Positions 1 to 9,972 of a stretch of 32,889 nucleotides of DNA are shown here, piece after piece (the stretch's first letter is position 1; each line of letters starts with the position of its first letter). The stretch is from Lacunisphaera sp. GTDB lineage: Bacteria; Verrucomicrobiota; Verrucomicrobiia; Opitutales; Opitutaceae. The stretch spans positions 1 to 32,889 of the forward strand of contig JAHFTH010000005.1 of assembly GCA_023269445.1 (NCBI GenBank), in the 5' to 3' direction. The notes beneath the pieces were generated by a model. The model was not told where the DNA came from, did no database searches, and saw only the letters and a list, made by a program, of their open reading frames with translations. The translations under genes were made by a program, and so were the position numbers.

Positions 1-109
1 TGAACTGGCCGAGGCTGCCGATCTGCTTGTGCGCGGCGAGCAACAGGCCGGCCCAGGAGATGGCCAGCGTGGCGAAGACGCCGAGGAAAAGGGTTAGTCC
101 GTTTTTCAT
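1..109 (-). CDS. cbb3-type cytochrome c oxidase subunit II (CcoO)-like, partial (only the N-terminus is in the window)
   Basis: Reverse-strand reading from ATG (cat at 107-109): MKNGLTLFLGVFATLAISWAGLLLAAHKQIGSLGQF..., one N-terminal TM as in CcoO; ATGA overlap with the upstream CcoN-like gene. Confidence 0.6.
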   Translation of the reverse strand, partial: MKNGLTLFLGVFATLAISWAGLLLAAHKQIGSLGQF

Positions 110-1563
110 GCGTGACCCTCCTTGGCCGCGAGGCTCAGGACCGGAGGATTAGTGATCTGCGCGACCGCCGTGCCCTGCGAATTGATCGGGCAGGCGATCC
201 AGATGAAGTTGATCAGGAAGGCCACATGGCCGACCAGCAGCACGCCGAGCACCACGGAGTTGAAGGTGTGCCAGCCCGCCAGCGCCTTGGTGATATCGCC
301 GAACGGCACGGCGGGATCATTCAAGAGGTGGCCCTGCTGCGAACCCGCCACAGCCAGACCGACGGTCAGGAGCACCACGCCGAGCGCGGTGGCACCGAAG
401 TGCGCCTTCACCAGGGCGGTCGAGCGCCACTCCTTGCCCGTCAGGCGCGGGAGGAAGAAATAAGCGGCCCCGAACATGGCGGTGGAGAAGCAGGCGTAGA
501 ACGCGAGCCAGTCCCGCAGGCCGACGAGCAGCGTGAACTGCATGATCGCCGCGAAGCTGCGCATGGAAAGCGCGAGACCCAGCACGGAGCTGAGCAGAAA
601 GCCCGCGATGCTGAGGACAATGAAGCGAAGGGTGAGACTGCCGCCCACCGCGCCGAAGCGACCGGACAGCGTGCCGAGGAAATTCAGGCCGATGATGACC
701 AAGGGAAGGACCAGCATCATGTTGGCGACGATGCCGAGGGAGGGAATCCACACCGGCACGGGCGCGCCGATCAGGCGGCTGCCGCCGGCCAGCGCGGTCG
801 AGGCCACCAGCCACCAGAACGCGAGCGGCGCGAGGTAGTAGTTGCTGATCGGTTTGCCGAGCAGCTTGGGCAGGAAGTAGTAGATGGCCGCGAGGGCGAC
901 CGGCACGAACCACAGGCCGAAGAGACCGTGGACATACCAGGCGTTGACGATGGGTTGCAGCACGCCGCGCACCGGGGCCTTGAAGAGCATCACCTGGGCG
1001 ATGGTGTAGAGCCACGGGAACCAGAAAGCCGCGCCGAAGAGATACCACTGCGAGGCATAGACGTTCTCCGTGTTGCGGATGCTGAAGGTGGTGACGACCC
1101 AGACACCGATGATGGCATAAGCCACCAGCAGAAGCAGGGTCACGTAGCGCGGCATCTCGAGCAGCTCAAAGGAGGTCGAGTAGCCCGCGAGGATGCCGCC
1201 AATGCCGAGCGTAATGCCGAGATTCCAGAACTTGGCGGCGACAAACAGCCAGCCGCCGTGACGGAGAGTGGTGGCCGACAGGCGGGCCATCAGCCAGAGA
1301 CCGAAAGCAAAGGCGGCGTTCATGCCCCAGCCGTAGATGAGCGCATTCTGCGCGGCCGGCGCGAGCCGGCCGTGGGTGAACCACTCACAGCCGGACAGGA
1401 AGCCAGGAGTGTGCAGCTGGATGTTCGCGGCCAGTTGCAGCGCGCCGCCGAGCAGCAGCCAGAGCAGCGCGGAACCGAAGAACACGAGCACGGGCCACTT
1501 GGCGGAGGCGTCGATCTCCTGCTGCTCGGCCCGGGCGTTTTGATCGTTGGAATTCATCGGCAA
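106..1563 (-). CDS. CcoN-like heme-copper oxidase subunit I homologue, apparently lacking most metal ligands
   Basis: 485 aa multi-TM protein; WYVHGLFGLWFVPVALAAIYYFLPKLLGKPISNYYLAPLAFWW and GAAYFFLPRLTGKEW are typical of cbb3 subunit I, but HH and HxH motifs are absent. Confidence 0.75.
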   Translation of the reverse strand: MPMNSNDQNARAEQQEIDASAKWPVLVFFGSALLWLLLGGALQLAANIQLHTPGFLSGCEWFTHGRLAPAAQNALIYGWGMNAAFAFGLWLMARLSATTLRHGGWLFVAAKFWNLGITLGIGGILAGYSTSFELLEMPRYVTLLLLVAYAIIGVWVVTTFSIRNTENVYASQWYLFGAAFWFPWLYTIAQVMLFKAPVRGVLQPIVNAWYVHGLFGLWFVPVALAAIYYFLPKLLGKPISNYYLAPLAFWWLVASTALAGGSRLIGAPVPVWIPSLGIVANMMLVLPLVIIGLNFLGTLSGRFGAVGGSLTLRFIVLSIAGFLLSSVLGLALSMRSFAAIMQFTLLVGLRDWLAFYACFSTAMFGAAYFFLPRLTGKEWRSTALVKAHFGATALGVVLLTVGLAVAGSQQGHLLNDPAVPFGDITKALAGWHTFNSVVLGVLLVGHVAFLINFIWIACPINSQGTAVAQITNPPVLSLAAKEGHA

Positions 1564-1566
1564 GGG

Positions 1567-1875
1567 TTACTTCTTCGCGTGATCGCGGACGGTGAGTTCG
1601 ATCGCGCGATCAATCGGCAGACGGACGACACCGGCTTTCTGGTCGATCCAAGCGTAGCTGGCGGCCTCGGCGTGCTCCTTGGTGCGGTGCTCGGCGAGCA
1701 GGGTCTTGCGGTCGGCCGGGGTGCGGACGCCTTCCACCTGCTGCACGGCAGCGGCATGGGGCGTATAGATTTTCTTCGCCAGCCAAGCAAAGGACGCGAA
1801 GCAGGCGATCACGATCAGCGCAGTGAAGACCGGGGTGCGGTGCGGAAAGGAAAAATTGGCGGGAGTATCACTCAT
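1567..1875 (-). CDS. Small single-TM protein found with ACIII/oxidase clusters (hypothetical)
   Basis: ATG at 1873-1875 overlapping the actF stop; MSDTPANFSFPHRTPVFTALIVIACFASFAWLAKKIY...YAWIDQKAGVVRLPIDRAIELTVRDHAKK. The listed ORF 1567..2220 is an N-terminal over-extension through actF. Confidence 0.7.
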   Translation of the reverse strand: MSDTPANFSFPHRTPVFTALIVIACFASFAWLAKKIYTPHAAAVQQVEGVRTPADRKTLLAEHRTKEHAEAASYAWIDQKAGVVRLPIDRAIELTVRDHAKK

Positions 1876-3107
1876 GGGGCGGTGGCCTCGTGGTGGGTGA
1901 GCGACTCGACGATGCGCGGGTCGCGGATCGGGATGAGCTTGGCGGTGGCGAAACTCTTCAGGTAGGACCAGACGCAGATGCCACCGACGCCGATGACGGA
2001 CGAGAGCACCCACAGCAAATTGATCGAGAGGAACGGCAGCGGCTCGTCGTGCGCGTCCTTGAGGGCCGGCAGGACGTTGTAGCAGAGGTCCACCAGAATG
2101 ATGAAGGCGACCCAGATGCTGATGACCAGAGCCGGCTTCAGCGTGGATTTGCGGCGATAGGACAGCCACGACAGGAAGGGCACGAAGAAATGGCCGAACA
2201 GGAGCAGCATGCCGACCCACAGCCAGTCGCCGTGTTCGCGGATGTTATACCAGAAGGTTTCCTCGGGGACGTTGGCGTTCCAGATCAGGAAATACTGCGA
2301 GAAGGTGACGTAGGCCCAGAACACCACGAAAGCGTAGGCGAGCGCCACGAGGCAGTGCAGCTGGTTGGTGTTGAGCACGCCCTTGTAGTCGCCGCGAGTG
2401 TAGAGCCACCAAGTGATGACTACACCGAAGGCCAAAGCCGCACGCATACAGTTCGCGAAGAACCAGACGCCATACATCGTGGAGAACCAGTGATACTCGA
2501 GGCTCTTCATCCAGTAGATGGCGGCGAAGCTCAGCGCCAAAGCGTTGATCGGGATGCCGAAGGCCGCGGTCTTGCGGTTCATGAACGTCCGTTTCGCCGC
2601 GCCGTCGCCGTCCTGGGTGAAGGAAGCCTTGCGCAGACGGGCCGAGAGCCAGACCCAGCCGGCGAAGAACGCCAGCGTCATGCCGGTGAACATATTCCGG
2701 TTCAGGAAGCTCGCCTTCTTTTGATAGAGGATGTCCTCCCCCACCGTGCCGTGGCCGCCATGCAGCGCGTGACCGAGGTCCATCCAAGGCCAGACGAAGC
2801 CGGGCTTGAGCCACACGGAAACCAGCAGGGGAATGAAGAGAATAAAGAGCCACTTGAAAGCCGAGAGGCCATGCTCGAACTGGCGGCGGATGACCGTGGA
2901 CCAGCCCGCATCCACGATATGGTGAATCAGAATCAGCATCAGCATGCCGATGGCGACCGCGGTCCAATAAGTGATGCCTACAACGTAGGACAGCGCGACG
3001 CCGTGCGCATCGGAAACGAATAGACCGAGCGCGGTGACAGCGAGGCCGGCGAGGCCGGCACCGAGAAATTTGTTCGCCAAGGAAGCGGTGGAGACAGGTG
3101 CGCTCAT
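1872..3107 (-). CDS. actF: Alternative complex III subunit ActF (NrfD/PsrC-like quinol:cytochrome c oxidoreductase membrane subunit)
   Basis: 411 aa multi-TM protein in the canonical position downstream of actE. Confidence 0.85.
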   Translation of the reverse strand: MSAPVSTASLANKFLGAGLAGLAVTALGLFVSDAHGVALSYVVGITYWTAVAIGMLMLILIHHIVDAGWSTVIRRQFEHGLSAFKWLFILFIPLLVSVWLKPGFVWPWMDLGHALHGGHGTVGEDILYQKKASFLNRNMFTGMTLAFFAGWVWLSARLRKASFTQDGDGAAKRTFMNRKTAAFGIPINALALSFAAIYWMKSLEYHWFSTMYGVWFFANCMRAALAFGVVITWWLYTRGDYKGVLNTNQLHCLVALAYAFVVFWAYVTFSQYFLIWNANVPEETFWYNIREHGDWLWVGMLLLFGHFFVPFLSWLSYRRKSTLKPALVISIWVAFIILVDLCYNVLPALKDAHDEPLPFLSINLLWVLSSVIGVGGICVWSYLKSFATAKLIPIRDPRIVESLTHHEATAP

Positions 3108-3108
3108 G

Positions 3109-3744
3109 TTACTTCAGCCCTCCGCGCTGGTCGGGGGGGACATCATCGATGGTGCCGTGGTGCGAACGCTGGAGGGCGCGCACGTAGGCCACCACGGCCC
3201 AGCGGTCATCGGGACTGAGCTTGTCGGCGTAGGGAAACATCGTGTTCTTGCCGGCGGTGATCGTGTTGAAAATCTCGCCCTCAGCCATCGTGCGCAGGCG
3301 GTCGTCGTGGTAGGTCGGAGTGGCGACCATGCCGTAGGACTTGGTGATGCCGTTGCCGTCACCCAGCGCGCCGTGACACGGAGCGCAATAAATCTGAAAG
3401 CGGCCCTGACCGTGGCGGACCACAGCCTCGTTGATCTCAATCGGGAACCCACGGACAAACGAGCCGTCAGCGTTCTTGCCGGCGTAGTGCGCATCATCGG
3501 CGCGGAGGAAGGCGGGGTCGGACTGATTGGCGTCCCGGCCGAACGGCACGGTGCCGGCGGGGACCGGACGGTCGGCGCGGCCGTCGGCAAAGAACTTGGA
3601 TTCAGCCTGGGCCTTATATTTGGCCTGATGGTCCATGTCGGGGAACACCTCGATCGGCGGGCGGGTGGAGATCATGCCGCGAAAGCCCATGACCGAGAAG
3701 AGCAGCACAGTAACGAAAGCGAGGGTGTAGTAGGCGTAGCGCAT
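3109..3744 (-). CDS. actE: Alternative complex III subunit ActE, monoheme cytochrome c
   Basis: One CxxCH motif (CAPCH) followed by a cytochrome c-like C-terminus (MFPYADKLSPDDRWAVVAYVRALQ); position in operon. Confidence 0.88.
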   Translation of the reverse strand: MRYAYYTLAFVTVLLFSVMGFRGMISTRPPIEVFPDMDHQAKYKAQAESKFFADGRADRPVPAGTVPFGRDANQSDPAFLRADDAHYAGKNADGSFVRGFPIEINEAVVRHGQGRFQIYCAPCHGALGDGNGITKSYGMVATPTYHDDRLRTMAEGEIFNTITAGKNTMFPYADKLSPDDRWAVVAYVRALQRSHHGTIDDVPPDQRGGLK

Positions 3745-3745
3745 C

Positions 3746-4276
3746 TTATTCCTCGAGTTCGACGATGTCCTTGCCGCCGGCCTTCGCGAGGAGGTCGCGG
3801 GTCGCTGTGGCGTTGAATTTCGGGTCGTTGGCCTCGATCACAATGTAGAAGCGGTCGTCACTGGCCCGGACGAACTGCGGGGCCTTCATCACGGGGTGAT
3901 AGTGCATGGGCAGTTTGTTCAGGAAGAACATGCCGCCGATGGTGGCGAAGGCGGTGAAGAGAATCGTCAGCTCGTAGGAAACGGGGAACGCGAACATCGG
4001 GCTGAACATGGGCTTGCCGCCGACGACCAGCGGATACTCAACCCAGCCCAGCCAGGCGATGAACGACATGCCGGTGCAGAAACCGGTGATGCCGCCGGCG
4101 AGCGAGAAACGCGGCACCTTGGAGCGACGCACGCCCATGGCGTAGTCGAGCCCGTGGATCGGAAAGGACGTGATGGCATCCCACTGCGAGTAGCCGGCGT
4201 CCCGCACCTGCTCGCAGGCATGGTAGAGACTCGGCACGGTGTCGAAGGCGGCGATGATTCCGTAATTTTTATTCAT
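3746..4276 (-). CDS. actD: Alternative complex III subunit ActD (DUF3341)
   Basis: 176 aa, two TMs; MNKNYGIIAAFDTVPSLYHACEQVRDAGYSQWDAITSFPIHGLDYAMG... typical of DUF3341. Confidence 0.88.
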   Translation of the reverse strand: MNKNYGIIAAFDTVPSLYHACEQVRDAGYSQWDAITSFPIHGLDYAMGVRRSKVPRFSLAGGITGFCTGMSFIAWLGWVEYPLVVGGKPMFSPMFAFPVSYELTILFTAFATIGGMFFLNKLPMHYHPVMKAPQFVRASDDRFYIVIEANDPKFNATATRDLLAKAGGKDIVELEE

Positions 4277-4286
4277 GGCTGGTTCC

Positions 4287-5717
4287 TCAGTGTTTGGCGC
4301 CGTGCGGATCGGCGGCGGGGATGACAGCCTTCACCTCGGACATCGGCATGATGGGCACGAAGCGGATGAAGAGGAGGAACAGGAACGAAAAGACGCCGAA
4401 GGTGCCGAAGAACGTGAAGATCTCGACGATGCTCGGCGAATAATAGCCCCAGCTCGACGGCAGGAAGTCGCGGGCGAGCGAGGTGACGATGATCACGAAG
4501 CGCTCGAACCACATGCCGACGTTGACGAAGATGGAGAGGATCCAGACGAGCGCGGTGTTCTCGCGGACGGACTTGAACCAGAAGAACTGCGGCGTGATGA
4601 CGTTGCAGCCGATCATGATCCAGTAAGCCCAGGCGTAGTGGCCGAACGCACGGTTGATGAACGCGAAGCCTTCATACGGATTCGCGCCATACCACGCGAT
4701 GAAGAACTCCATCGAGTAGGCGTAGCCCACCATGGTGCCCGTCGCCAGGGTGATCTTGCACATGCAGTCGATGTGATACTGCGTGATCAGATCCTCGAGG
4801 CGGTAGACGGCGCGCAGCGGGAGCATCAGCGTCATCACCATGCCAAAGCCGGAGAAAATGGCGCCGGCCACAAAGTAAGGCGGGAATATCGTCGTGTGCC
4901 AGCCGGGGATCAGCGACACGGCGAAGTCGAACGACACGATCGTGTGCACGGAGAGCACGAGCGGCGTCGAGATGCCCGCGAGGATCAGGTAGGCCATCTC
5001 GTAATTGCTCCACTGGCGGTTGGAGCCGCGCCAGCCCATGGCAAAGAATCCATAGATGCGGGCCTTGAGGAAATTTCCCGCGGCGGTGAAGCGATCGCGC
5101 ATCGTGCCGAGGTCGGGGATGAGGCCGATATACCAGAAGAGCACCGAGACCGTGCCGTAGGTCGAGACGGCGAACACGTCCCACTCCAGCGGGGATCGGA
5201 AATTCTGCCAGATGCCGTTCGAGTTGGGGAACGGGAAGAGGTAGCCGGGCAGCACGGCGAACCAGATGCGGCCGACGTGGAAGACCGGGAAGATGGCGGC
5301 GCAGACGACGGCGAAGATCGTCATGGCCTCGGCGGCGCGATTGATGGACGTGCGCCACTTCTGGCGCAGCAGGCAAAGGATGGCCGAGATCAAAGTGCCG
5401 GCGTGGCCGATACCGATCCAGAACACGAAGTTGACGATGTCCCAGGCCCAGTTGACCGGGTTGGCGTGGCCCCAGACGCCGACGCCCGTGGTGACGAGGT
5501 AGGTCAGGCCGGCGATGGTGAACGAAGCGATGATGCCGGCGAGGCCGAAGCACCACCACCACCAGACCGGCGTCTTGCCCTCGACGATGCCGCAGATCTT
5601 GTCGGTGATCCACTTGAAGCTGCGGTTGTTCTCCACCAGCACGCGGCGGGGAATCGCGACGGGGTTGACCTCGGCGAGGATGGCGGGAGCCGGATGATCG
5701 GAAGCGTGGCCGGACAT
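4287..5717 (-). CDS. actC: Alternative complex III subunit ActC (NrfD/PsrC-like membrane subunit)
   Basis: 476 aa multi-TM NrfD-like protein following actB; ATGA-type overlap with actB. Confidence 0.9.
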   Translation of the reverse strand: MSGHASDHPAPAILAEVNPVAIPRRVLVENNRSFKWITDKICGIVEGKTPVWWWWCFGLAGIIASFTIAGLTYLVTTGVGVWGHANPVNWAWDIVNFVFWIGIGHAGTLISAILCLLRQKWRTSINRAAEAMTIFAVVCAAIFPVFHVGRIWFAVLPGYLFPFPNSNGIWQNFRSPLEWDVFAVSTYGTVSVLFWYIGLIPDLGTMRDRFTAAGNFLKARIYGFFAMGWRGSNRQWSNYEMAYLILAGISTPLVLSVHTIVSFDFAVSLIPGWHTTIFPPYFVAGAIFSGFGMVMTLMLPLRAVYRLEDLITQYHIDCMCKITLATGTMVGYAYSMEFFIAWYGANPYEGFAFINRAFGHYAWAYWIMIGCNVITPQFFWFKSVRENTALVWILSIFVNVGMWFERFVIIVTSLARDFLPSSWGYYSPSIVEIFTFFGTFGVFSFLFLLFIRFVPIMPMSEVKAVIPAADPHGAKH

Positions 5718-8700
5718 CAGTTATGCCCTCCGTGTTCGACGGCAGGCTTCTCGGCCTCGTGACCGTGCGCGGCACCGTGAGCGTGCGCGGCACCGTGAGC
5801 GTGCTCGGTGTGGCCGTTCTTCTTGTTATACTCCACGCGGCTGAGCGGGAGGGCGGAATAGTCCGGCATGAGTTCGTTCGGGTTGCGGAGCTTGCCGAGG
5901 TAAGTCGTGCGGGGGCGGACGTTCAGGTAGCCGAGGACGGCGTAGTCCCGGTCCTGCGCCTTGAGTTTCGAAACCGCGCTGTCTTCCCGCAAAATGTTAC
6001 CGAAGACGATGGCTTCGACCGGACACACCTGCTGGCAGGCGGTCTTGACGGTGCCGTCGGGAATCTCGACGTCGCCGCTGGCGCCGGCCTTCCGCTTCTG
6101 GGCGATCTTGGCCTGCTGCACGCGCTGGACGCAATAGGTGCACTTTTCCATGACGCCGCGCATGCGCACGGTGACATCGGGGTTCTTCACCATCTTCACC
6201 AGCTCGGGCATCTCGCTCTGATGACCGAGCGGACCCATGTAGAGGGCATCGGTGGCGCGCTTGTTGAAGTCGAAGAAATTAAAGCGGCGGACCTTGTAAG
6301 GACAGTTGTTCGCGCAATAGCGGGTGCCGATGCAGCGGTTGTAGGCCATCACGTTGATGCCTTCGTCGTCGTGCACCGTCGCGTTGACCGGGCACACGGT
6401 CTCGCAGGGCGCGAGTTCGCAATGCTGGCAGGTCATGGGCTGCATCGTGACTTGGGGATCCTCGGGGAGAATCTTGTTCAGCTGCTCGCCGCCAATGGGA
6501 ATCTGGCGCGTGTCCAAGTTGCCGTCGGAGTAATAGCGGTCGAGGCGGATCCACTGCATCTCGCGGCCGCGCAGGACCTGGTCCTTGCCGACGATCGGGA
6601 TGTTGTTCTCGGCCTGGCAGGCGACGATGCAGGCGTTGCAGCCGATGCAGGTGTTGAGGTCGATCGACATGCCCCACTGGTGGATGCCGTCGAGGTTCGG
6701 GGTCTCGTAGAGGGAATTGCCGCGGGGCGTCGTGCTGGCAATGAACGCCGGGGCTTTCCCCTTGTCGGCTCCAAGCACGGCCGGCGTGTGCGACTCCATG
6801 CCGATGCTGTTCACGAAATCGGGATTATCTTTGTATCCGCTTTTCACTTCGGCGTGTGAATCGCTCTCGTAGTTGGCCTCGCGCACGATGTCGCGGCCTT
6901 CCATCGACCAGTGCTCCTGGGTATTGGCGAGCTTCATGCGGTCGCCGGTCTTCACCAGCTTGGCGCCGGTGGCGAAGCCCATGCCATCGCTCGTGCGCAC
7001 CGCATAGGCGCTGAAACCCGCATTCGTGCCGATGTGGCCGGAAATTTTGCGGCCGTAGCCGAGCGGGAGGACAATGGTGTAATTGGCCAGACCGGGCTGG
7101 ATGTGCATCGGACCGCGCACCTTGAGGCCGTTGCTCATGGTCACTTCACCGATGTAAGCGTTCTCCTTGCCCTGCGAATACTCGGCCTCTTCCTTGCGCG
7201 CGACCTGCAGCAGGCTGCCGCCGGGGACGATGCCGAGCTCCTTGGCGAGACGCGGGCTAACGAGAATGGCGTTGTCCCACGCGATCTTCGTCATCGGGTC
7301 CGGGCACTCCTGCAACCAGCCGTTGTTGGCGAAGCGGCCGTCGTCCATCTTGTGGTCGGTAGCGAAACGGACCTCGAGGTTGTCGGCGGAGAGCGCCGCA
7401 AAGGCAGGAACGTTGGCGAAATCCCAAGCTTTCTTCGAATTGAGGGAGACGTTGACCGTCTTGTAGGCCGAGCCCGCGAGCAGGCCGTCGTGGAGGAATT
7501 TCTCGAACGCTTTCTTGCTGTCGCCGCTGGCGAGCTTGCTGATGGTCGCGAAAACCTGCGCGTAGGCATCGGGGTTTTCCTCGCCGGCCACGCGGGCCAG
7601 CAATTCGACCTCGGAGAGGCCGTTGAAGAGCGGCATGATCATCGGCTGCACCGGGACGACCGTGCCATCCACCGTGCGGGCATCGCCCCACGACTCGAGG
7701 TAGTGCGTGGCCGCGAGGTGCGTGCCGGCAAGAGCGGAGGTCTCGTCGTTGTAGTAGCCGAAGCGGATAACCTCCGGCACGGACTTCAGCGAGGCACCGA
7801 ACTCCAGATCGGCCGGTGCGTTGTAGGCAGGATTGCCGTTGAGGATGAGGAGGGTCTTGACCGAGCCGCCCTTGATGGCGGTGGCGAGGGCGGTAATCGT
7901 CGAAGCAGTGGACGGCTCGACGGCGACGAAGTCGATCGTCTTGCCGACATTATTCAGCTTGGCGTTGATCGCGTAGGCGAGCACGTGGACTTGCACGGGC
8001 TGGTGGGCACCGGCGAGCACGAGGCTTTCGCCCGGGTGCTTCATCAAATCATTGGCGCACTCCTCGATCCATTTGTCCTTGTTCGGGAAATCGAGGCCCT
8101 GCGCGAGGAAGGAGAACGCATCGGTCCCGATGATCTTGCCGGCGAGCGCAGCCGTCAGCGCCAGCACGTGGCTGCTCGCGAGGCGCAGGCGGTGGTCGGC
8201 CATGCTGCCGGTGAGCGAGAAGCCGCTCTCCACCGCATAGAGGCGGTTCATCGGGTCGGTCGGCTTGGTCACACGGCGGCCCTTGGCGAACTCGCGGGCG
8301 TAATAGAGCGAACCGGCCTCGGCGTGGAAGAAATCAGCATCAAGACTGAGGATGCGCTTGGCGGCGGCGAAACGGTAGAGCGGCTTGACGTTCTGGCCGA
8401 AGGCGGCCTGCGCAGCGGCGACCGGTGGCTCGTCCTGCACGGGCTCGTATTCGGCCCAGATGGCGCGGGGAAATTCTTTCTTCAGCTTGGCGACGAGCCG
8501 GGCGCGCGTCGGCGAGGCGGATTCATCGGCGAGGAACGCGAGGCCTTCGCCGTTGTCCTTGTAGGTGCTGTGGATCTTCGCGAGGAGGGTGTTGACCGCG
8601 ACGACATCGAGGGTCTTGGCGCCCTGCGTGTGGGCCGTGGCGCGCTCGGGATCGTAGAGATCGAGGACCGATGCCTGGGCGAGGAGCGAGCTGGCGCCGC

Positions 8701-9100
8701 CGTGCGGCAGATAGCTGGGGTTGCCTTCGACCTTGGTCGGCCGGCCCTGATGGGTCTCAGCGAGGAGCGGGATGGCCGACTTGCGCAGCGGCATCGCCGT
8801 GGCAAAATAAAGCGGCAGGCCGGGGACGGTGTATTCGACCGACTTGCCGTAGGGCAGAATATGTTTCTCCGGGCGGCGGCAGCCCGCGAGGCCCAAGCCG
8901 CCGAGGGCGAACGAAGCCGCCATCAGGCGCATGAACTGGCGGCGATCCACTCCGTCCATGCCGGCGGCACCCTCGGGGAACTCACGGGCGAGGTGCTCGC
9001 GGAAGCCGGGCGTGTCGGCCAGCTCGTCGAGGCTGCGCCAGTATTTCGGGCCGGTGAGCTCGCGTTGCGCAGGGGCGGAATGATCAAATTTGCGTTTCAT
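5717..9100 (-). CDS. actB: Alternative complex III subunit ActB (TAT-signal, molybdopterin-oxidoreductase-like plus Fe-S ferredoxin domain)
   Basis: 1127 aa; twin-arginine start [23 protein letters not shown]; Fe-S motifs [55 protein letters not shown]...[11 protein letters not shown]. Confidence 0.93.
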   Translation of the reverse strand: MKRKFDHSAPAQRELTGPKYWRSLDELADTPGFREHLAREFPEGAAGMDGVDRRQFMRLMAASFALGGLGLAGCRRPEKHILPYGKSVEYTVPGLPLYFATAMPLRKSAIPLLAETHQGRPTKVEGNPSYLPHGGASSLLAQASVLDLYDPERATAHTQGAKTLDVVAVNTLLAKIHSTYKDNGEGLAFLADESASPTRARLVAKLKKEFPRAIWAEYEPVQDEPPVAAAQAAFGQNVKPLYRFAAAKRILSLDADFFHAEAGSLYYAREFAKGRRVTKPTDPMNRLYAVESGFSLTGSMADHRLRLASSHVLALTAALAGKIIGTDAFSFLAQGLDFPNKDKWIEECANDLMKHPGESLVLAGAHQPVQVHVLAYAINAKLNNVGKTIDFVAVEPSTASTITALATAIKGGSVKTLLILNGNPAYNAPADLEFGASLKSVPEVIRFGYYNDETSALAGTHLAATHYLESWGDARTVDGTVVPVQPMIMPLFNGLSEVELLARVAGEENPDAYAQVFATISKLASGDSKKAFEKFLHDGLLAGSAYKTVNVSLNSKKAWDFANVPAFAALSADNLEVRFATDHKMDDGRFANNGWLQECPDPMTKIAWDNAILVSPRLAKELGIVPGGSLLQVARKEEAEYSQGKENAYIGEVTMSNGLKVRGPMHIQPGLANYTIVLPLGYGRKISGHIGTNAGFSAYAVRTSDGMGFATGAKLVKTGDRMKLANTQEHWSMEGRDIVREANYESDSHAEVKSGYKDNPDFVNSIGMESHTPAVLGADKGKAPAFIASTTPRGNSLYETPNLDGIHQWGMSIDLNTCIGCNACIVACQAENNIPIVGKDQVLRGREMQWIRLDRYYSDGNLDTRQIPIGGEQLNKILPEDPQVTMQPMTCQHCELAPCETVCPVNATVHDDEGINVMAYNRCIGTRYCANNCPYKVRRFNFFDFNKRATDALYMGPLGHQSEMPELVKMVKNPDVTVRMRGVMEKCTYCVQRVQQAKIAQKRKAGASGDVEIPDGTVKTACQQVCPVEAIVFGNILREDSAVSKLKAQDRDYAVLGYLNVRPRTTYLGKLRNPNELMPDYSALPLSRVEYNKKNGHTEHAHGAAHAHGAAHGHEAEKPAVEHGGHN

Positions 9101-9753
9101 CAGCGATGGCAGCCGGAGCAGCTGGTGGGCGGTTTGACCTTCCAGTCCGTAATAAATTTGTGGGCGTCAGCAATCTTGCCTTGGTCGGCGAGCGTCTGGG
9201 AGTCGAGATTGTAGACATCCTTCGGGTCGCGGATGCGGGAAGCAGGGTCGCGATGGCAATCGAGGCACCAGCTCATGCTGTGGGGCTTGTCCTGCCGGAC
9301 GACCGTCATCTCGTTGACCTTGCCGTGGCACTCGACGCAGCTGACGCCGCGATTCACGTGCACCGAGTGGTTGAAATAAACGTAGTCGGGATTGTTGTGG
9401 ATCTTGACCCACGGCACCGGGTCACCGGTCCGGTAGCTCTCACGCACGACCTCGAGCAGCGGGCTCTGGGCCTTGATCAGGCTGTGGCAGTTCATGCAGG
9501 TCTGCGCGGCCGGCACGCTCGAGGTGGCGGATTTCTCGACCGAGGCATGGCAGTAACGGCAGTCGATGCCGAGCTGGCCGGCATGCAGGCTGTGATCAAA
9601 GGGGACAGGCTGGACCGGCTGATAACCGACGCGCAGGTAGGCCGGGGTCGCGTAGTAGGTGATACCCGCCGTCGCGACACCACCGAGCACACCAAGAAAG
9701 ATCAGGATCTGCAGCGGCAGAGCATTGGCGGACTTCGGGAAAATCTTGGACAT
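9100..9753 (-). CDS. actA: Alternative complex III subunit ActA, pentaheme cytochrome c
   Basis: Five CxxCH motifs (CRYCH, CMNCH, CVECH, CLDCH, CSGCH). Start placed at the ATG of MSKIFPKSANALPLQ; the 9801 start in the ORF list is a TTG extension. Confidence 0.92.
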   Translation of the reverse strand: MSKIFPKSANALPLQILIFLGVLGGVATAGITYYATPAYLRVGYQPVQPVPFDHSLHAGQLGIDCRYCHASVEKSATSSVPAAQTCMNCHSLIKAQSPLLEVVRESYRTGDPVPWVKIHNNPDYVYFNHSVHVNRGVSCVECHGKVNEMTVVRQDKPHSMSWCLDCHRDPASRIRDPKDVYNLDSQTLADQGKIADAHKFITDWKVKPPTSCSGCHR

Positions 9754-9972
9754 GGAGGTGGCTGACGGAATTCGCCCGGACGGAGAGGGATCGGCTGGCA
9801 AGCCCTCAGGTTAAGCGAAGAATACTAACGAGCGGTGGGTGTGCGGTAAAAAAATAACCCCCTGAGCAAAGAAGCCGTCCGGATAATGTAAAACAAAATT
9901 TCCACCCAACCTAAAGTCGGGGAGAATATTAACCCAACTGCGGGCCTGAATTTTAACGCTAATCGTCGCCTG

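Noticed and set aside
112-1965. 617-aa plus-strand ORF antisense to the CcoN-like gene
   Set aside because: Shadow ORF of high-GC coding DNA; Arg/Glu/Gly/His/Gln-rich, no domain, opposite strand fully explained by recognisable genes.
4275-5762. 495-aa plus-strand ORF antisense to actC
   Set aside because: Composition typical of shadow ORFs (D/E/R/H/G-rich), overlaps a well-supported NrfD-like gene.
6911-9214. 767-aa plus-strand ORF antisense to actB
   Set aside because: Antisense GC artefact; actB on the other strand has clear Fe-S motifs.
9753-9801. N-terminal extension of ActA from a TTG start
   Set aside because: The downstream ATG gives a normal TM/signal-anchor start (MSKIFPKSANALPLQILIFLGVLGG).
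9904-9938. Direct repeat ACCCAAC spaced 28 bp (9904-9910, 9932-9938) upstream of actA
   Set aside because: Only 7 nt, could be chance; noted as a possible regulator site but not strong enough to claim.
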